Shown: positions 46,942-56,815, numbered from the stretch's first letter. The stretch is 64,000 nucleotides of DNA from Paenibacillus amylolyticus (GCF_029689945.1 NZ_CP121451.1:5270001-5334000); one strand, 5' to 3'. The notes: generated from the sequence alone by a model not told the origin. A program made the numbers and translations.

Positions 46942-47499
46942 TCACGCAAGGACGGTCTCACTCGCCTTAACCACCGAAGCACCCAGGCTGGAACGAAAAT
47001 GTCCAAGCGCCCACTCATGTCCTGCCGGATTAAAGCTGGCAACGGCATCTTCATATACCGTAATATGAAAACCTTTATTGTAAGCATCCACTGCGGTATG
47101 CAATATGCAAATATCCGTACACACCCCAATGAGTGCAATATCCGTAATGCCACGTGCACGCAGTCTGAGTTCCAGATCGGTTCCACAGAATGCACTATAT
47201 CTCGTCTTATCCATCCACTGAATATCGGTTTTCCGTTCTTCCATCACTTGCGCAAGACGACCGTATAACTGTCTTCCCTCCGTATTTCTGATGTTATGAG
47301 GTGGGAAAAGTACAGTCTCCGGGTGATACGGATCATTTTCCTCGTGCAGATCCACAGCCATGATGACTTCATGCTTGTTCTTGCAATAGGCCTCGGTTAC
47401 AGTTGCAATCGTCTCTTCGATCTCTACTGCCGGCTGACCTACAGGCAAAGAACCTGTCACAAAATCCTGTGTAAAATCAATTACAATCAGTGCTTTCAT
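46942..47499 (-). CDS. pncA: Nicotinamidase
   Basis: Isochorismatase-fold amidase of 185 residues turning nicotinamide into nicotinate. The triad is visible: Asp in VIDFTQDF (about 8), Lys in MDKTRYSAF (about 106) and Cys in IGVCTDICILHTA (about 133). Metal ligands DLHEENDPYH lie at about 53. The start is the Met closest to AAAGGAG (spacing 8). An inverted repeat GGAGACTT/AAGTCTCC (46810-46861) lies in the 198-base gap to pncB. Confidence 0.95.
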   Translation of the reverse strand: MKALIVIDFTQDFVTGSLPVGQPAVEIEETIATVTEAYCKNKHEVIMAVDLHEENDPYHPETVLFPPHNIRNTEGRQLYGRLAQVMEERKTDIQWMDKTRYSAFCGTDLELRLRARGITDIALIGVCTDICILHTAVDAYNKGFHITVYEDAVASFNPAGHEWALGHFRSSLGASVVKASETVLA

Positions 47500-47566
47500 C
47501 ATCAACACTCCTTTAGTCCAGAAATGGTTGATCCCGATTCAATCGGATTGACACATCTAATTTTTA

Positions 47567-48379
47567 TTACGTATAGATGGACAGGCGTGGTACGAGTTCC
47601 GTAAAACGATATAGCTGCGCCGGACGCTGCGAGTACTGATTGGAACTTACCAAGTTCCCCTCTTCATCCCGTACTTCTTCCACAATGCCTTTGCGACTGC
47701 GGGTAGACGTAATCTTGCGAATGAAGTTGGGTTCTTCAAAATCCGGTACAACACTTTGAATTACCTGATATAATTCACTTAATGTGAAATCACGTGGCAG
47801 GAACTGACGAGCAATCGTCGTCTCCAGCATCTGCTGTTGAATACGTCGATAAGCATCTTCGATAATGGTTCTGTGATCAAAGGCCAGTTCCAGTTCTTGC
47901 AGCGCCTCCTGAATGGTGAACAGTCCAACATCCTCAGCATCATCTGCTGCTTGACGTTGATCTAGCATCCATTCTTCCACAAGCGCGAAAAATGCGTGAG
48001 AGATAATCCAGCCCCTCGGGTCACGACCCGGCTGACTGTATACATTCAAGTACTCCAGATGTCCACCGTCAACACCTGTCTCTTCCATCAGCTCACGCTT
48101 GGCTGCACCATAGATGGATTCATTCTCCTGACAAAAACCACCGGGTAATGCCCATCTCCCCGCAAAAGGCCAGCCTTTGCGCTTGATCAGCATCACTTTC
48201 AGTTCCCGAATGGGAAGTGTCTTCGTCACCGTCTTGCGCTCCCGCTTGGTCAATGTGAACATAACAATATCCGCAGGAACACCATCGGGTGTACGATATT
48301 TCTTGGAACTATAGGCACGTGCTGCTTGTTCGTCACTTTCTGCATTGAAGTGTTCGTAGTTTTCGTTCATGGGCACCAC
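47567..48379 (-). CDS. nrtR: NrtR-like NUDIX transcription regulator of NAD metabolism
   Basis: A 270-residue fusion: a Nudix domain with an intact box (GGFCQENESIYGAAKRELME, then ETGV) and a C-terminal winged helix (LPRDFTLSELYQVIQSVVP) as in NrtR, which senses ADP-ribose and represses NAD genes. Position directly before pncA and pncB supports this. In many NrtR proteins the Nudix box is degenerate; here it is complete, so hydrolysis may persist. A palindrome in its promoter suggests autoregulation. The start is uncertain between the GTG and an ATG three codons later. Confidence 0.85.
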   Translation of the reverse strand: MVPMNENYEHFNAESDEQAARAYSSKKYRTPDGVPADIVMFTLTKRERKTVTKTLPIRELKVMLIKRKGWPFAGRWALPGGFCQENESIYGAAKRELMEETGVDGGHLEYLNVYSQPGRDPRGWIISHAFFALVEEWMLDQRQAADDAEDVGLFTIQEALQELELAFDHRTIIEDAYRRIQQQMLETTIARQFLPRDFTLSELYQVIQSVVPDFEEPNFIRKITSTRSRKGIVEEVRDEEGNLVSSNQYSQRPAQLYRFTELVPRLSIYT

Positions 48380-48404
48380 CGACTATTTTCATTTTGATAA
48401 TCTC

Positions 48405-48432
48405 ATTATGACATAATAATATCTTTTGTCAA
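48405..48432 (-). promoter_or_regulatory. nrtR promoter with overlapping palindrome
   Basis: Minus strand: -35 TTGACA (48427-48432), 16-base spacer, -10 CATAAT (48405-48410). The 13-base palindrome ATTATGTCATAAT (48405-48417) covers the -10, a plausible repressor site. It differs from the well-known proteobacterial NrtR sites. Confidence 0.6.
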
Positions 48433-48447
48433 CTCCGGGATTCTTGC

Positions 48448-48852
48448 TTACGTTCTCGAACGAGCTATCCGGAATGTCGCCGTAGCCATGCATCCCAACG
48501 TGCCCGATGCATCACGAACCTCCGATTGCGTCGTAACACTGCGTCCAGCCTGATGCAGTACCGTAGCCGTCACCGCTAATTCCCCTTGTTTCATCGGTGA
48601 CAGAAAATGTACATTCAGGTTCGTTGTCACACAACCATCTACTTCCATGGCTGCTGTGGCGACCATCCCCATCGCCTGATCCATCAGTGAAGTCAATACA
48701 CCCCCATGTATAATGCCCATGGAGTTGGTATGATGTTCACCTGCTGTCAATGCGATCTGTACTTCCTTGCCATCCCCTTTAATATATCGACATCCGAGAA
48801 ATCCCCAGAATCGTCCGTCGCCGTCTTTAACCATTTTGTCCAAAATGCTCAT
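48448..48852 (-). CDS. PaaI-family hotdog thioesterase
   Basis: A 134-residue hotdog-fold protein, likely an acyl-CoA thioesterase. The conserved HGGVLTSLMDQAMGMVA (about 49-65) carries the HGG motif and catalytic Asp. VTTNLNVHFLSPMKQGELAV and GRSVTTQSEVRDASG complete the fold. Acyl substrate unknown. The 326-base gap to the right contains only the ricA terminator and no gene. Confidence 0.88.
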   Translation of the reverse strand: MSILDKMVKDGDGRFWGFLGCRYIKGDGKEVQIALTAGEHHTNSMGIIHGGVLTSLMDQAMGMVATAAMEVDGCVTTNLNVHFLSPMKQGELAVTATVLHQAGRSVTTQSEVRDASGTLGCMATATFRIARSRT

Positions 48853-49142
48853 TATTCATTTCTCCTTTATTCACTGTACGTATCATGCTCTCTTGATGTC
48901 AGGTGGCTTTATTATTCAACATCAACGCGCCACACAAAATAACCCCACAACGTGGAGCTTTGCTTGGAAAATGATATTCCGAGTACTTGGCGATAGCCAC
49001 TCCATGTTAACGGTTATGCAATGTAAGAAAAACTTCTGATCGAAGCCTTAACGATGATGCCACATTCGTGGTTTGGCAGTTGCTTTTCTTGCGATTATCG
49101 AATCCTTCAGCTCCGCTGAAAACTTATAATTCTATAATCGTC

Positions 49143-49168
49143 AAAAAGGCGCGGACAGCGTCCGCACC
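49143..49168 (-). terminator. Terminator of ricA
   Basis: GTGCGGAC-GCT-GTCCGCGCC stem followed by TTTTTGACG on the minus strand, 10 bases after the stop. Confidence 0.85.
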
Positions 49169-49178
49169 CTTCCGTCAT

Positions 49179-49628
49179 TTAACCACAACTGGTCGGAGGT
49201 GAATCCGTTCCAGCCTCCACGTTTACTTTTTCGGAAACCGTATCCCGGATTACAGAGATCACTAACTGAAGCAAGTAGTTGATGTCACTCTGGCTCTGCT
49301 GGAATTCCGTAACCAATGGGATACTGTCCAGTTCGCTTTGCAGATCGTCAATTTCCTGTTCAATTTTTTTGACCATCTCCACATTTTTGAAGCTCTCAAA
49401 AGCAACGATTTCCTTTTGTTTCTTCTTGATCGTTGCAATCAATTGCTGGATGCGCTCATGATCACGAATTTTGGTTTCAGCCTGTTGAAACTGTCTAACT
49501 TCCTCACTCGTTCCGAGCATATCTGCCAACTCTTTGGCTTTTCCCATAATGTCGTCGCGTATGACCAGATTGCGCGTATCGTAGGTTGGCATTCCATAAT
49601 GGTTGTACTGCACTTCTTCCTGCGCCAC
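49179..49628 (-). CDS. ricA: RicA (YmcA), RNase Y specificity factor subunit
   Basis: YlbF/YmcA family helical protein of 149 residues. In B. subtilis RicA forms a complex with RicF and RicT, binds Fe-S clusters, and aids RNase Y-dependent mRNA processing. Seen: IMGKAKELADMLGTSEEVRQ, coiled helices rich in Lys/Glu and a C-terminal Cys (PPTSCG) as a potential cluster ligand. It lies downstream of miaB, the same order as ymcB-ymcA of B. subtilis, but with a 301-base gap. RNase Y is encoded 6 kb away in the same window. Confidence 0.88.
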   Translation of the reverse strand: MAQEEVQYNHYGMPTYDTRNLVIRDDIMGKAKELADMLGTSEEVRQFQQAETKIRDHERIQQLIATIKKKQKEIVAFESFKNVEMVKKIEQEIDDLQSELDSIPLVTEFQQSQSDINYLLQLVISVIRDTVSEKVNVEAGTDSPPTSCG

Positions 49629-49737
49629 TGAAATCGCTCCATTCTATGAGATGATATAAGATGAATACTCATGTTGCACTAAGCTCAGTTGACTGTTGAG
49701 TGACCGCTGCGGTGTCGGATCGTTCTTTTGATCGCTG

Positions 49738-49790
49738 TTGTCTCCGAATTTTTTCGATTGAACATATTTAAGGTTAAAATTCGGAGACAA
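49738..49790. repeat. 15-bp inverted repeat between miaB and ricA
   Basis: TTGTCTCCGAATTTT (49738-49752) and AAAATTCGGAGACAA (49776-49790), perfect, 23 bases apart. A second small stem GGCTTTC/GAAAGCC follows at 49822-49839. No T run on either side supports termination. The rest of 49629-49929 holds no gene. Confidence 0.6.
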
Positions 49791-49929
49791 AGGCGTAGCA
49801 TAAGCTTCCGATGTGGCTTTCTTCAGAAAGCCTTTAGCTTCGCTTCTACAGAATCGATTCCGTCACCTTCGCTACGCTCGGCCGTAACCCGCTAAGTGTA
49901 AAAAATGATTCATCTTATTAGTGTGTGTA

Positions 49930-51485
49930 TTACTGATTGGCAGCTACCGGCTCTGAGAGCAGGTTGCCCCGAATATAAAAAGTCATCGGATCGGTGATTT
50001 CCACTTGTACGAACGTACCGATCAATTCTTTGGGTCCTTCAAAATGCACCAGCTTGTTGCTGCGTGTACGTCCTGCGAGAACTTCGGAATTCCGCTTGCT
50101 TTCGCCTTCAACGAGCACTTCAACCACTTTGCCGCGTTGCTCTTGATTGCTTCGGTGGCTATATTCGTTGATCGTTTCGTTCAAGCGCTTCAAACGTTCC
50201 TTCTTCACTTCCAACGGTACGTTGTCTTCCATCACCGCAGCCGGCGTACCTTCACGCGGGGAGTAAATAAAGGTATAGGCAAAATCATACCCTACTTCAC
50301 GGACAAGGGAAAGTGTATCTTCAAACTGTTCTTCCGTTTCCCCGGAAAACCAACAATAATATCCGTTGTTAAAACAACATCCGGGATGGCTTTTTTAATT
50401 TTGTCAGCCAGTTTCAGATAGTGTTCCCGGCTATACTTGCGGCTCATACGTTTGAGAACTTCCGAACTGCCAGACTGCACAGGAAGATGAATGTGCTCTA
50501 CCAGATTTCCGCCCTTGGCCAGCACTTCAATCAAGCGGTCATCGAAGTCACGTGGGTGACTCGTTGTAAACCGTACTCGCGGAATATCTATTTGGCGAAT
50601 GGCATCCATCAGGTCACCAAAGCTGTAGTTCATGTCGGTGAAGTCCTTGCCGTACGCGTTCACATTTTGACCAAGCAGAGTGATCTCCTTGAAGCCTTGT
50701 CGTGCCAAATCCCTAACTTCGGCAATCACATCTTCAGGCCGACGGCTGCGTTCTTTGCCCCGCGTAAACGGAACGATGCAATATGTACAGAACTTGTCGC
50801 AGCCATACATGATGTTCACCCAGCCGCGCATACCCTCACGTTTCTTCGGCAGGTTCTCAATAATGTCGCCTTCCTTGGACCACACCTCAACAACCATTTC
50901 TTTGCTGAACAGTGCTTCCTGGATTAGATGTGGCAGTCGATGCACATTATGTGTACCAAAGATCATGTCCACAAAGCCATGCTTCTGCATAATTCGGTTG
51001 ACGACGCCTTCTTCTTGGGACATACAACCGCATACGCCAAGTAACAATCCCGGACGTTCGAGCTTTAGCGTTTTCAGGTGACCCAGCTCACCAAATACTT
51101 TATCTTCCGCGTTTTCTCGTATGGCACATGTATTGAGCAGGATGATATCAGCCTCTTTGCGATCCTCTGTAGCCTGATAGCCCATCGACTCAAGAAGTCC
51201 TTTGATCGTCTCTGAGTCATGCTCATTCATCTGACATCCATACGTATATACAATATAGTGTTTGCCTGTTCCTATGTTTTTCAGTTCATCGGGAACGGCA
51301 TTTTCGTATAACACCTGAACGTCTTCCTTGCCCCGCTGTTTCTCCTGACGATGATTGGGTTCCGATTTGATGTTAATCTCACGGCCCCGGATTCTTATCT
51401 TTTTGCTGAATTCATCTTGCGAAATTACTTTGGCATCGGAGAAATCAAAATATTGGGAGTAATCCTTTTTTGAGTCTTTAGCCAT
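49930..51485 (-). CDS. miaB: tRNA-2-methylthio-N6-dimethylallyladenosine synthase, frameshifted
   Basis: Radical-SAM methylthiotransferase modifying A37 of tRNAs, 518 residues after repair. An N-terminal UPF0004 domain has Cys in [10 protein letters not shown] (about 84), [10 protein letters not shown] (about 119) and GVCGCMSQE (about 153). The radical-SAM cluster is CDKFCTYC (about 229-236), and a C-terminal TRAM domain ends [20 protein letters not shown]. One base is missing at CCCC 50340-50343 (restoring [19 protein letters not shown]). A basic N-terminal extension (about 60 residues) is typical of Bacilli. Confidence 0.95.
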
Positions 51486-51685
51486 TTCCTTCGGTCACTC
51501 CTTACAGCCTCTATTAATAAAAAATCGATTCATTCATCCTTGTTCCACGTGAATTTCTTGCCGGGAACATTAAAAGAGCATTACAGCAAATTATAGCATG
51601 AATTGGGCTGTAGTTCCACATGCAAACCGCATGTCCCTTCGTCAATCCGAAACATGCAATGCGCACAAGAACCCCCATAAAATAC

Positions 51686-51747
51686 AAAAACCTGAGCTTT
51701 GCCAGCAGGGCTGGAATTAACCGGCCCTGGTTGGCTGTGCTCAGGTT
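51686..51747 (-). terminator. Terminator of the PduL-like gene
   Basis: AACCTGAGC / GCTCAGGTT with an inner CCAGGGC / GCCCTGC stem, then TTTTTGTATTTT on the minus strand. The remaining part of 51486-51797 is the miaB upstream region, with no gene. Confidence 0.8.
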
Positions 51748-51797
51748 GATACGTTATTCAGACCGCTGTAATTCGCGGCTGAAGGCTATTCGTGGTA

Positions 51798-52370
51798 TTA
51801 ATCGATGATTTCAGCAGTGTCGCCATTCCGAGCGCCAGCAGCGTTAGCCTCATCTGTATCAATATGCATGTCCAGTGCAAAAGAGTCGGATACACGAGCC
51901 AGTACATTTTCCAGTACCAGACCACGATCTCCGCCGAGGCGCACTTTCAGCAATTGTTTGTCCTCGATACCCCATTTGGCAGCATCAGAAGTATGGAAGT
52001 GAATGTGACGAGCAGCAACGATAACTCCTTTGTCAATTGTAACTTCCCCAGCAGGACCTTTAATCGTGATTCCTGGTGTACCTTCAATGCTTCCGGATTC
52101 ACGTACAGGTGCTTTAACACCAATCGCAAATGAATCTGTCATGGAGATCTCCAGTTGCGTTTCAGGACGAACAGGTCCGAGGATACGCACTTTATCAAAC
52201 TGTCCTTTCGAACCAATAACCGCTACCGTTTCGTTAGCAGCGTATTGGCCAGGCTGAGACAGAGGTTTAAATTCAGTCAGTTCATAACCTTTGCCAAACA
52301 AAATTTCAACGTGCTCTTGGGATACATGAATGTGACGGGCAGATACGCCCACAGGTACTGTTTTGCTCAT
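51798..52370 (-). CDS. pduL: PduL-type phosphate acyltransferase
   Basis: Phosphotransacylase of the PduL family (190 residues), exchanging CoA and phosphate on acetyl or propionyl groups. It has duplicated beta-barrel halves with the zinc-binding His motifs SARHIHVSQEH (about 10-20) and AARHIHFHTSDAA (about 119-131), plus GPVRPETQLEISMTDSFAIG. No microcompartment-targeting N-terminal extension is present and no shell genes are near, so it is likely a metabolic acetate enzyme. AAGGAG is 11 bases before the ATG used; a GTG four codons earlier is also possible. Confidence 0.88.
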   Translation of the reverse strand: MSKTVPVGVSARHIHVSQEHVEILFGKGYELTEFKPLSQPGQYAANETVAVIGSKGQFDKVRILGPVRPETQLEISMTDSFAIGVKAPVRESGSIEGTPGITIKGPAGEVTIDKGVIVAARHIHFHTSDAAKWGIEDKQLLKVRLGGDRGLVLENVLARVSDSFALDMHIDTDEANAAGARNGDTAEIID

Positions 52371-52430
52371 TGTAAATTTCACTCCTTGTTTATCTATGGC
52401 CTGTACTCAGGCTCTTAACAATCCAATGGT

Positions 52431-52511
52431 ATTATACCCCTTTTTGGAGTGAAATGAAAACGAACTGGTGAAAATTCATGAAATACACTTATTTCACCAC
52501 CATTTCACTCC
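52431..52511. promoter_or_regulatory. Nested inverted repeat over the pduL promoter
   Basis: A -10 TATAAT for pduL lies at 52431-52436 (minus). Directly upstream, GGAGTGAAATG (52446-52456) pairs with CATTTCACTCC (52501-52511), and inside it GGTGAAA pairs with TTTCACC. It could be an operator pair or a hairpin ending the dipeptidase transcript, although it lacks a T run on the minus strand. Confidence 0.5.
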
Positions 52512-52579
52512 TTAATTTGGAAAACAGACTACCATTCAATACATTGGATCTTATTGAATTTACTATGTCACGGTGCCTT

Positions 52580-53555
52580 CTATATCTTCGTATCACGCTC
52601 TGGCAAGTGTTCCCTTAGATAAGCCATCGCATTCCCCACAACCAGCCCCGTACTAATTGTTCATCATAATGCTTGAGCAAGATTTCCGTCAGTCTCGGAT
52701 AATGCCCTGAGTGTTCAAGTCTCTGAATATACGTTGGAATTCCATCAAAATCAGACCCCATCATCAGATGATGCTGCCCGCCCAAGGAACAGATCTGCTC
52801 GATATGAGGCAGCAGGTCTTCTATAAGCACTTCCCCCTCCTGTTTAACAAACCAGGGAACAAACGTCAGCCCAATCCGCCCTTCCCGGGCAATGATGGCC
52901 TGGATCTGATCATCTTTCAGATTACGCACATGAGGACATATGCTATAGCTGTTGGAGTGCGAGGCGATAAAAGGACGCTTGCTCAAGTCAGCCAGTTCCC
53001 AGAACCCTTTTTCTGTCAAATGTGACACATCTAACAGCATTCCGATTTCATCACACTGGCGCACCAGTTCTTTCCCCTTCTCGGTCAGGCCTGCTCCACG
53101 TTTCTCCATGACTCCGTCCGCCGCCCAATTGGCATAATTCCACGTTAATCCAATAATTCGAACGCCCATCTGATAACACAACTCCAGATAGAACAGATTG
53201 CCCTCCAGACCATCCACACCCTCCAGTGTGATGACTCCCCACGGCCCCTCTGTTTGCCCCACCTGAGCCACCTGGTCACGCCATAACAACGTCTCTGTGC
53301 CCCCGGGTTGCTTCTGACTTTCTCCACACGTCCACGATAAATTTCCAACTGCCCCATAACATGTTCAAACTTGCCTCTGCCAAGCACTTCGGGTAAATAG
53401 ATGGCGAACGCCTGCAACCCTACCCTGCCTTCTTGCAAACGTTGCAGGTTCACATCCAGTTGCGGAGCATTTTCAAATGAAAGAGCAGGCTGGATCAACA
53501 TTTTGCTCAGTGCATCACAGTGAAAATCAGCTACACGCCAATCCGACATGGACAT
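52580..53555 (-). CDS. Membrane-dipeptidase family (M19) peptidase, two frameshifts
   Basis: Zinc dipeptidase of the renal-dipeptidase M19 family, 325 residues after repair. Metal-site motifs: ADFHCDALSKM (HxD, about 9), the bridging Glu in ITLEGVDGLEG, DVSHLTEKGFWE, IASHSNSYSICPHVRN and MGSDFDGIP. Losses at C5 53300-53304 (restoring NPGGTETLLWRDQ) and near 52628-52655 (restoring GNAMAYLREHLPERDTK) split it. AAAGGAGG lies 7 bases before the ATG. Bacterial members hydrolyse dipeptides or D-amino-acid-containing peptides; it sits next to sporulation gene spoVS. Confidence 0.88.
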
Positions 53556-53593
53556 CGGTAACCCTCCTTTTATAGCTCGCTGCCAAAAAACGC

Positions 53594-53623
53594 AAAAAAC
53601 CTGTCTACATCGTAAACAGGTTC
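53594..53623 (-). terminator. Terminator of spoVS
   Basis: AACCTGTTTACG-ATGTAGACAGGTT stem with TTTTTTGCG on the minus strand. Confidence 0.8.
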
Positions 53624-53640
53624 AGTGCATACTACATGTA

Positions 53641-53901
53641 TTATCGGGGCTCCACAATCAGCTTAATGGCCGTTCGGTCCTCGCCGTCGATCACAATGTC
53701 TGTAAAAGCTGGAATACAAATCAGGTCAACTCCGCTTGGTGCTACAAATCCCCGGGCTATCGCTACCGCTTTGATGGCTTGGTTCAGTGCTCCCGCTCCA
53801 ATTGCCTGCAGTTCAGCATTTCCACGTTCACGAAGAACCCCTGCAAGAGCGCCGGCTACAGAATTAGGATTGGACTTTGCTGAAACTTTTAATACATCCA
53901 T
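53641..53901 (-). CDS. spoVS: Stage V sporulation protein S
   Basis: Small Alba-like protein of 86 residues, nearly invariant in spore formers: MDVLKVSAKSNPNSVAGALA ... GFVAPSGVDLICIPAFTDI ... RTAIKLIVEPR. It is needed for proper septation and spore coat assembly in Bacillus. The start is the internal ATG 53899-53901; the open frame runs further upstream without a ribosome site. It lies downstream of rny and ymdB in the order usual for Bacilli, and shows the organism sporulates. Confidence 0.95.
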   Translation of the reverse strand: MDVLKVSAKSNPNSVAGALAGVLRERGNAELQAIGAGALNQAIKAVAIARGFVAPSGVDLICIPAFTDIVIDGEDRTAIKLIVEPR

Positions 53902-54018
53902 GGTAAGTACCTCCCTGGGAATGTTGAAAGTTTGTTTCCACTTACTAGATGTTATTCGCGGGAGGCAAAAAAATTCCTTCTTTTTAGACGGGTTTCCCTG
54001 CAAAATGGGACAATACCC

Positions 54019-54813
54019 CTATTCCATGCGCCACTCGTCCTCCATCAGACGAATTTTTTCGATGCGTGTTGCTGCACCGGTTGCTTCATCAATTTCAACA
54101 AACACACCATGGAAATGCCATTTGCCGTCATCCACAACGAAACGTACCGGTAGCTGGGTGTAGAACTTACGCAGCACAGCCTCACGTTCCATACCCAATA
54201 TGCCGTCACGCGGCCCCACCATGCCCGCATCTGTCAAATAAGCCGTTCCTCCAGGCAAAATCCGATCATCATTACTCTGTACATGCGTATGTGTACCTAC
54301 AACCAGAGACGCACGTCCATCCAGATGCCATCCCATGGCAATCTTCTCCGACGTTGCTTCAGCATGCATATCGACCAGAATACATTTATAGTCTTGGCGC
54401 AGCTCGTCTACAATTTCATCAGCTACACGGAATGGACAATCCAGAGCAGGCAGGAACGTTCTTCCTTGCAGATTGACAATAGCCAGCTCTTTTCCTTCGC
54501 CTTTGACAACCGTGTACCCTCGTCCTGGTGTACCTGGTGGAAAGTTCGCTGGACGAATCATGCGGGGTTCATCATCTATAAAATCAAAAATATCCTTATT
54601 GTCCCAAGTATGATTACCAAGTGTAATCCCATGTACGCCCCAGTTGAAAAACTCATTCGCAATCGCACCGGTAATACCGCGACCTGCTGCTGCATTTTCA
54701 CCATTTACAATCACTACATGGGGCTTATACTTCGATTTCAGGTACGGTAAATTTTCCTTTAATGCCTTACGTCCCACGTTGCCTACAATGTCACCAATAA
54801 ACAAAACTTTCAT
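54019..54813 (-). CDS. ymdB: YmdB-type metallophosphodiesterase
   Basis: A 264-residue calcineurin-like phosphodiesterase. Dimetal-site motifs: MKVLFIGDIVGNVGRKAL (D), VNGENAAAGRGIT (GEN), TLGNHTWDNKDI (GNH) and VDMHAEATSEK / VVGTHTHVQSND (H, HxH). YmdB acts on cyclic nucleotides and affects biofilm and sporulation decisions in B. subtilis. GAGGAGG lies 8 bases before the ATG. An inverted repeat CCTGCAAAG/CTTTGCAGG (54834-54870) lies just before the ribosome site. Confidence 0.93.
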   Translation of the reverse strand: MKVLFIGDIVGNVGRKALKENLPYLKSKYKPHVVIVNGENAAAGRGITGAIANEFFNWGVHGITLGNHTWDNKDIFDFIDDEPRMIRPANFPPGTPGRGYTVVKGEGKELAIVNLQGRTFLPALDCPFRVADEIVDELRQDYKCILVDMHAEATSEKIAMGWHLDGRASLVVGTHTHVQSNDDRILPGGTAYLTDAGMVGPRDGILGMEREAVLRKFYTQLPVRFVVDDGKWHFHGVFVEIDEATGAATRIEKIRLMEDEWRME

Positions 54814-54923
54814 TGATTGCTGCCTCCTCAATTCCTGCAAAGTCCTTTTTAAATATTGAACCTTTGCAGGACTCTATCTCTTGTTTCCATGATGTATAGT
54901 TGCCTTTTAACAGGCTATCAACA

Positions 54924-54956
54924 GGAAAAGTGGCCCACTACTGCGGCCACTTTTCC
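54924..54956 (-). terminator. Hairpin between rny and ymdB
   Basis: GGAAAAGTGGCC and GGCCACTTTTCC form a perfect 12-bp stem 9 bases after the rny stop; only TTTT within the arm serves as T tract, so termination may be partial and ymdB read through. Confidence 0.6.
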
Positions 54957-54964
54957 GTAATGCT

Positions 54965-56506
54965 CTATTTTGCGTATTCAACCGCACGGGTTTCCCGGAT
55001 GACGGTGACTTTGATGTGACCCGGATAGTCGAGTTCATTCTCAATCATCTTCGTAATGTCACGGGCTAAGCGGAAGGCTTCAGCATCATCGATCTTCTCA
55101 GGCTGCACCATAACGCGAACTTCGCGTCCGGCCTGAATGGCGTACGATTTCTCGACACCTTCGAAGGATTCCGAGATTTCTTCCAGCTTTTCCAGTCGTT
55201 TGATATACGTTTCCAGCGTTTCGCGGCGTGCACCTGGTCTTGCTGCGGAGAGTGCATCTGCTGCACCAACCAACATGGCAATGACCGAAGTCGCTTCGCA
55301 ATCTCCGTGATGGGACGCGATACTGTTGATTACAACCGGATGTTCTTTGTATTTCTTCGCCAGTTCCACGCCAATTTCGACGTGTGATCCTTCCACTTCG
55401 TGATCCAGCGCTTTACCGATGTCATGCAATAGACCTGCACGTCTTGCCAGAGTTACGTCTTCTCCGAGTTCGCCAGCCATCAATCCAGCCAGATAAGCGA
55501 CTTCCATCGAATGTTTCAAGACGTTCTGACCGTAACTTGTACGGAACTTCAACCGGCCCAAAATTTTGATCAGATCCGGATGCAGACCATGCACGCCCAC
55601 TTCAAAGGTAGCTTGCTCACCGTATTCACGGATGCGCTCATCCACTTCTTTGCGGGATTTCTCAACCATCTCTTCAATGCGTGCCGGGTGAATACGTCCA
55701 TCAGCCACAAGTTTCTCCAGGGCAGTACGGGCGATCTCACGGCGAATCGGGTCAAAGCCCGACAGAATAACAGCTTCTGGCGTATCATCGATAATGAGGT
55801 CAATCCCTGTAAGGGTTTCAAGCGCACGGATGTTACGTCCTTCACGACCGATAATCCGGCCTTTCATTTCTTCATTTGGCAGGGTAACAACAGATACCGT
55901 TGTTTCCGCTACGTGGTCAGCCGCACAACGTTGGATGGCGAGTGTAATAATCTCGCGGGACTTTTTGTCCGCCTCTTCCTTCGCTTGTTGTTCAATGTCC
56001 TTGATCATTTGAGCCGTCTCATGACGAACTTCCTGTTCTACGTTGGACAGTATGATACTGCGTGCGTCTTCCATCGTGAGGTTGGATATACGTTCCAGCT
56101 CCGTCACTTGGTTTTTGTAGATCATTTCGATCTGCTGCTGTGTCTCATCAATTCGTTTCTCTTTGTTCGCCACTTGCTCTTCTTTACGTTCGAGTGATTC
56201 CAATTTTTTATCCAGCGACTCTTCTTTTTGCAACAATCGTCTTTCTTGTCGTTGAATTTCATTCCGACGTTCACGAGTGTCTTTTTCAGCTTCGGCGCGA
56301 ATGCGATGGATCTCATCCTTCGCTTCCAGCACCGTTTCTTTCTTCAGTGCTTCTGCCTCTTTCTTCGCGTTCTCCACGATTTGTACGGCAGCTTGTTCCG
56401 CACTAGAGATTTTAGCCTCTGCAAGAGATTTGCGAATAAAATATCCTACTCCGAACCCAATGATTAGCGCGGCCACAACGAGAGCGATCGTGATTGCAGG
56501 ATTCAT
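54965..56506 (-). CDS. rny: Ribonuclease Y
   Basis: Membrane-anchored endoribonuclease starting mRNA decay, 513 residues. N-terminal helix ([20 protein letters not shown], about 5-24), a long coiled coil (about 30-160), a KH domain ([15 protein letters not shown], about 212) and an HD domain with [12 protein letters not shown] (about 363). GGAGG lies 8 bases before the ATG used (56504-56506); a GTG three codons before is too near the site. With ricA in the same window, two parts of the RNA-processing machinery are present. Confidence 0.96.
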   Translation of the reverse strand: MNPAITIALVVAALIIGFGVGYFIRKSLAEAKISSAEQAAVQIVENAKKEAEALKKETVLEAKDEIHRIRAEAEKDTRERRNEIQRQERRLLQKEESLDKKLESLERKEEQVANKEKRIDETQQQIEMIYKNQVTELERISNLTMEDARSIILSNVEQEVRHETAQMIKDIEQQAKEEADKKSREIITLAIQRCAADHVAETTVSVVTLPNEEMKGRIIGREGRNIRALETLTGIDLIIDDTPEAVILSGFDPIRREIARTALEKLVADGRIHPARIEEMVEKSRKEVDERIREYGEQATFEVGVHGLHPDLIKILGRLKFRTSYGQNVLKHSMEVAYLAGLMAGELGEDVTLARRAGLLHDIGKALDHEVEGSHVEIGVELAKKYKEHPVVINSIASHHGDCEATSVIAMLVGAADALSAARPGARRETLETYIKRLEKLEEISESFEGVEKSYAIQAGREVRVMVQPEKIDDAEAFRLARDITKMIENELDYPGHIKVTVIRETRAVEYAK

Positions 56507-56757
56507 ACTGTTCACCTCCTCGTTGGTTCCTCCAAGGCATTCCTTGGGTCAATTTGCAGTTTTCAAACCTTACATATGTTTGGGAATAACGAATACTCAC
56601 GGCGATCCCCGCCGATTTTCATTTCACATGTACATGTTTCCACGTACTACTCACTGTTTCCAGCGAACCCATAATTAAAAATGGTATAAATCTTAAGAAA
56701 CCGAAACCGCTTTTTTGGAAGGAAAAAGGGTTGTCCGTTTCTTACAGACTCATGTCC

Positions 56758-56787
56758 ATTTTAGTATTTGACGAAAGAAATTGTCAA
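56758..56787 (-). promoter_or_regulatory. Promoter of rny
   Basis: Minus strand: -35 TTGACA (56782-56787), 18-base spacer, -10 TAAAAT (56758-56763), giving a leader of about 240 bases before the rny start. The rest of 56507-56815 has no gene. Confidence 0.65.
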
Positions 56788-56815
56788 GAGAATGCCGTAT
56801 AGAGACTCCAGTCTG

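Noticed and set aside
55511..56197. 228-codon plus-strand ORF opposite rny
   Set aside because: Antisense to the RNase Y coding sequence with full family motifs; a shadow frame.
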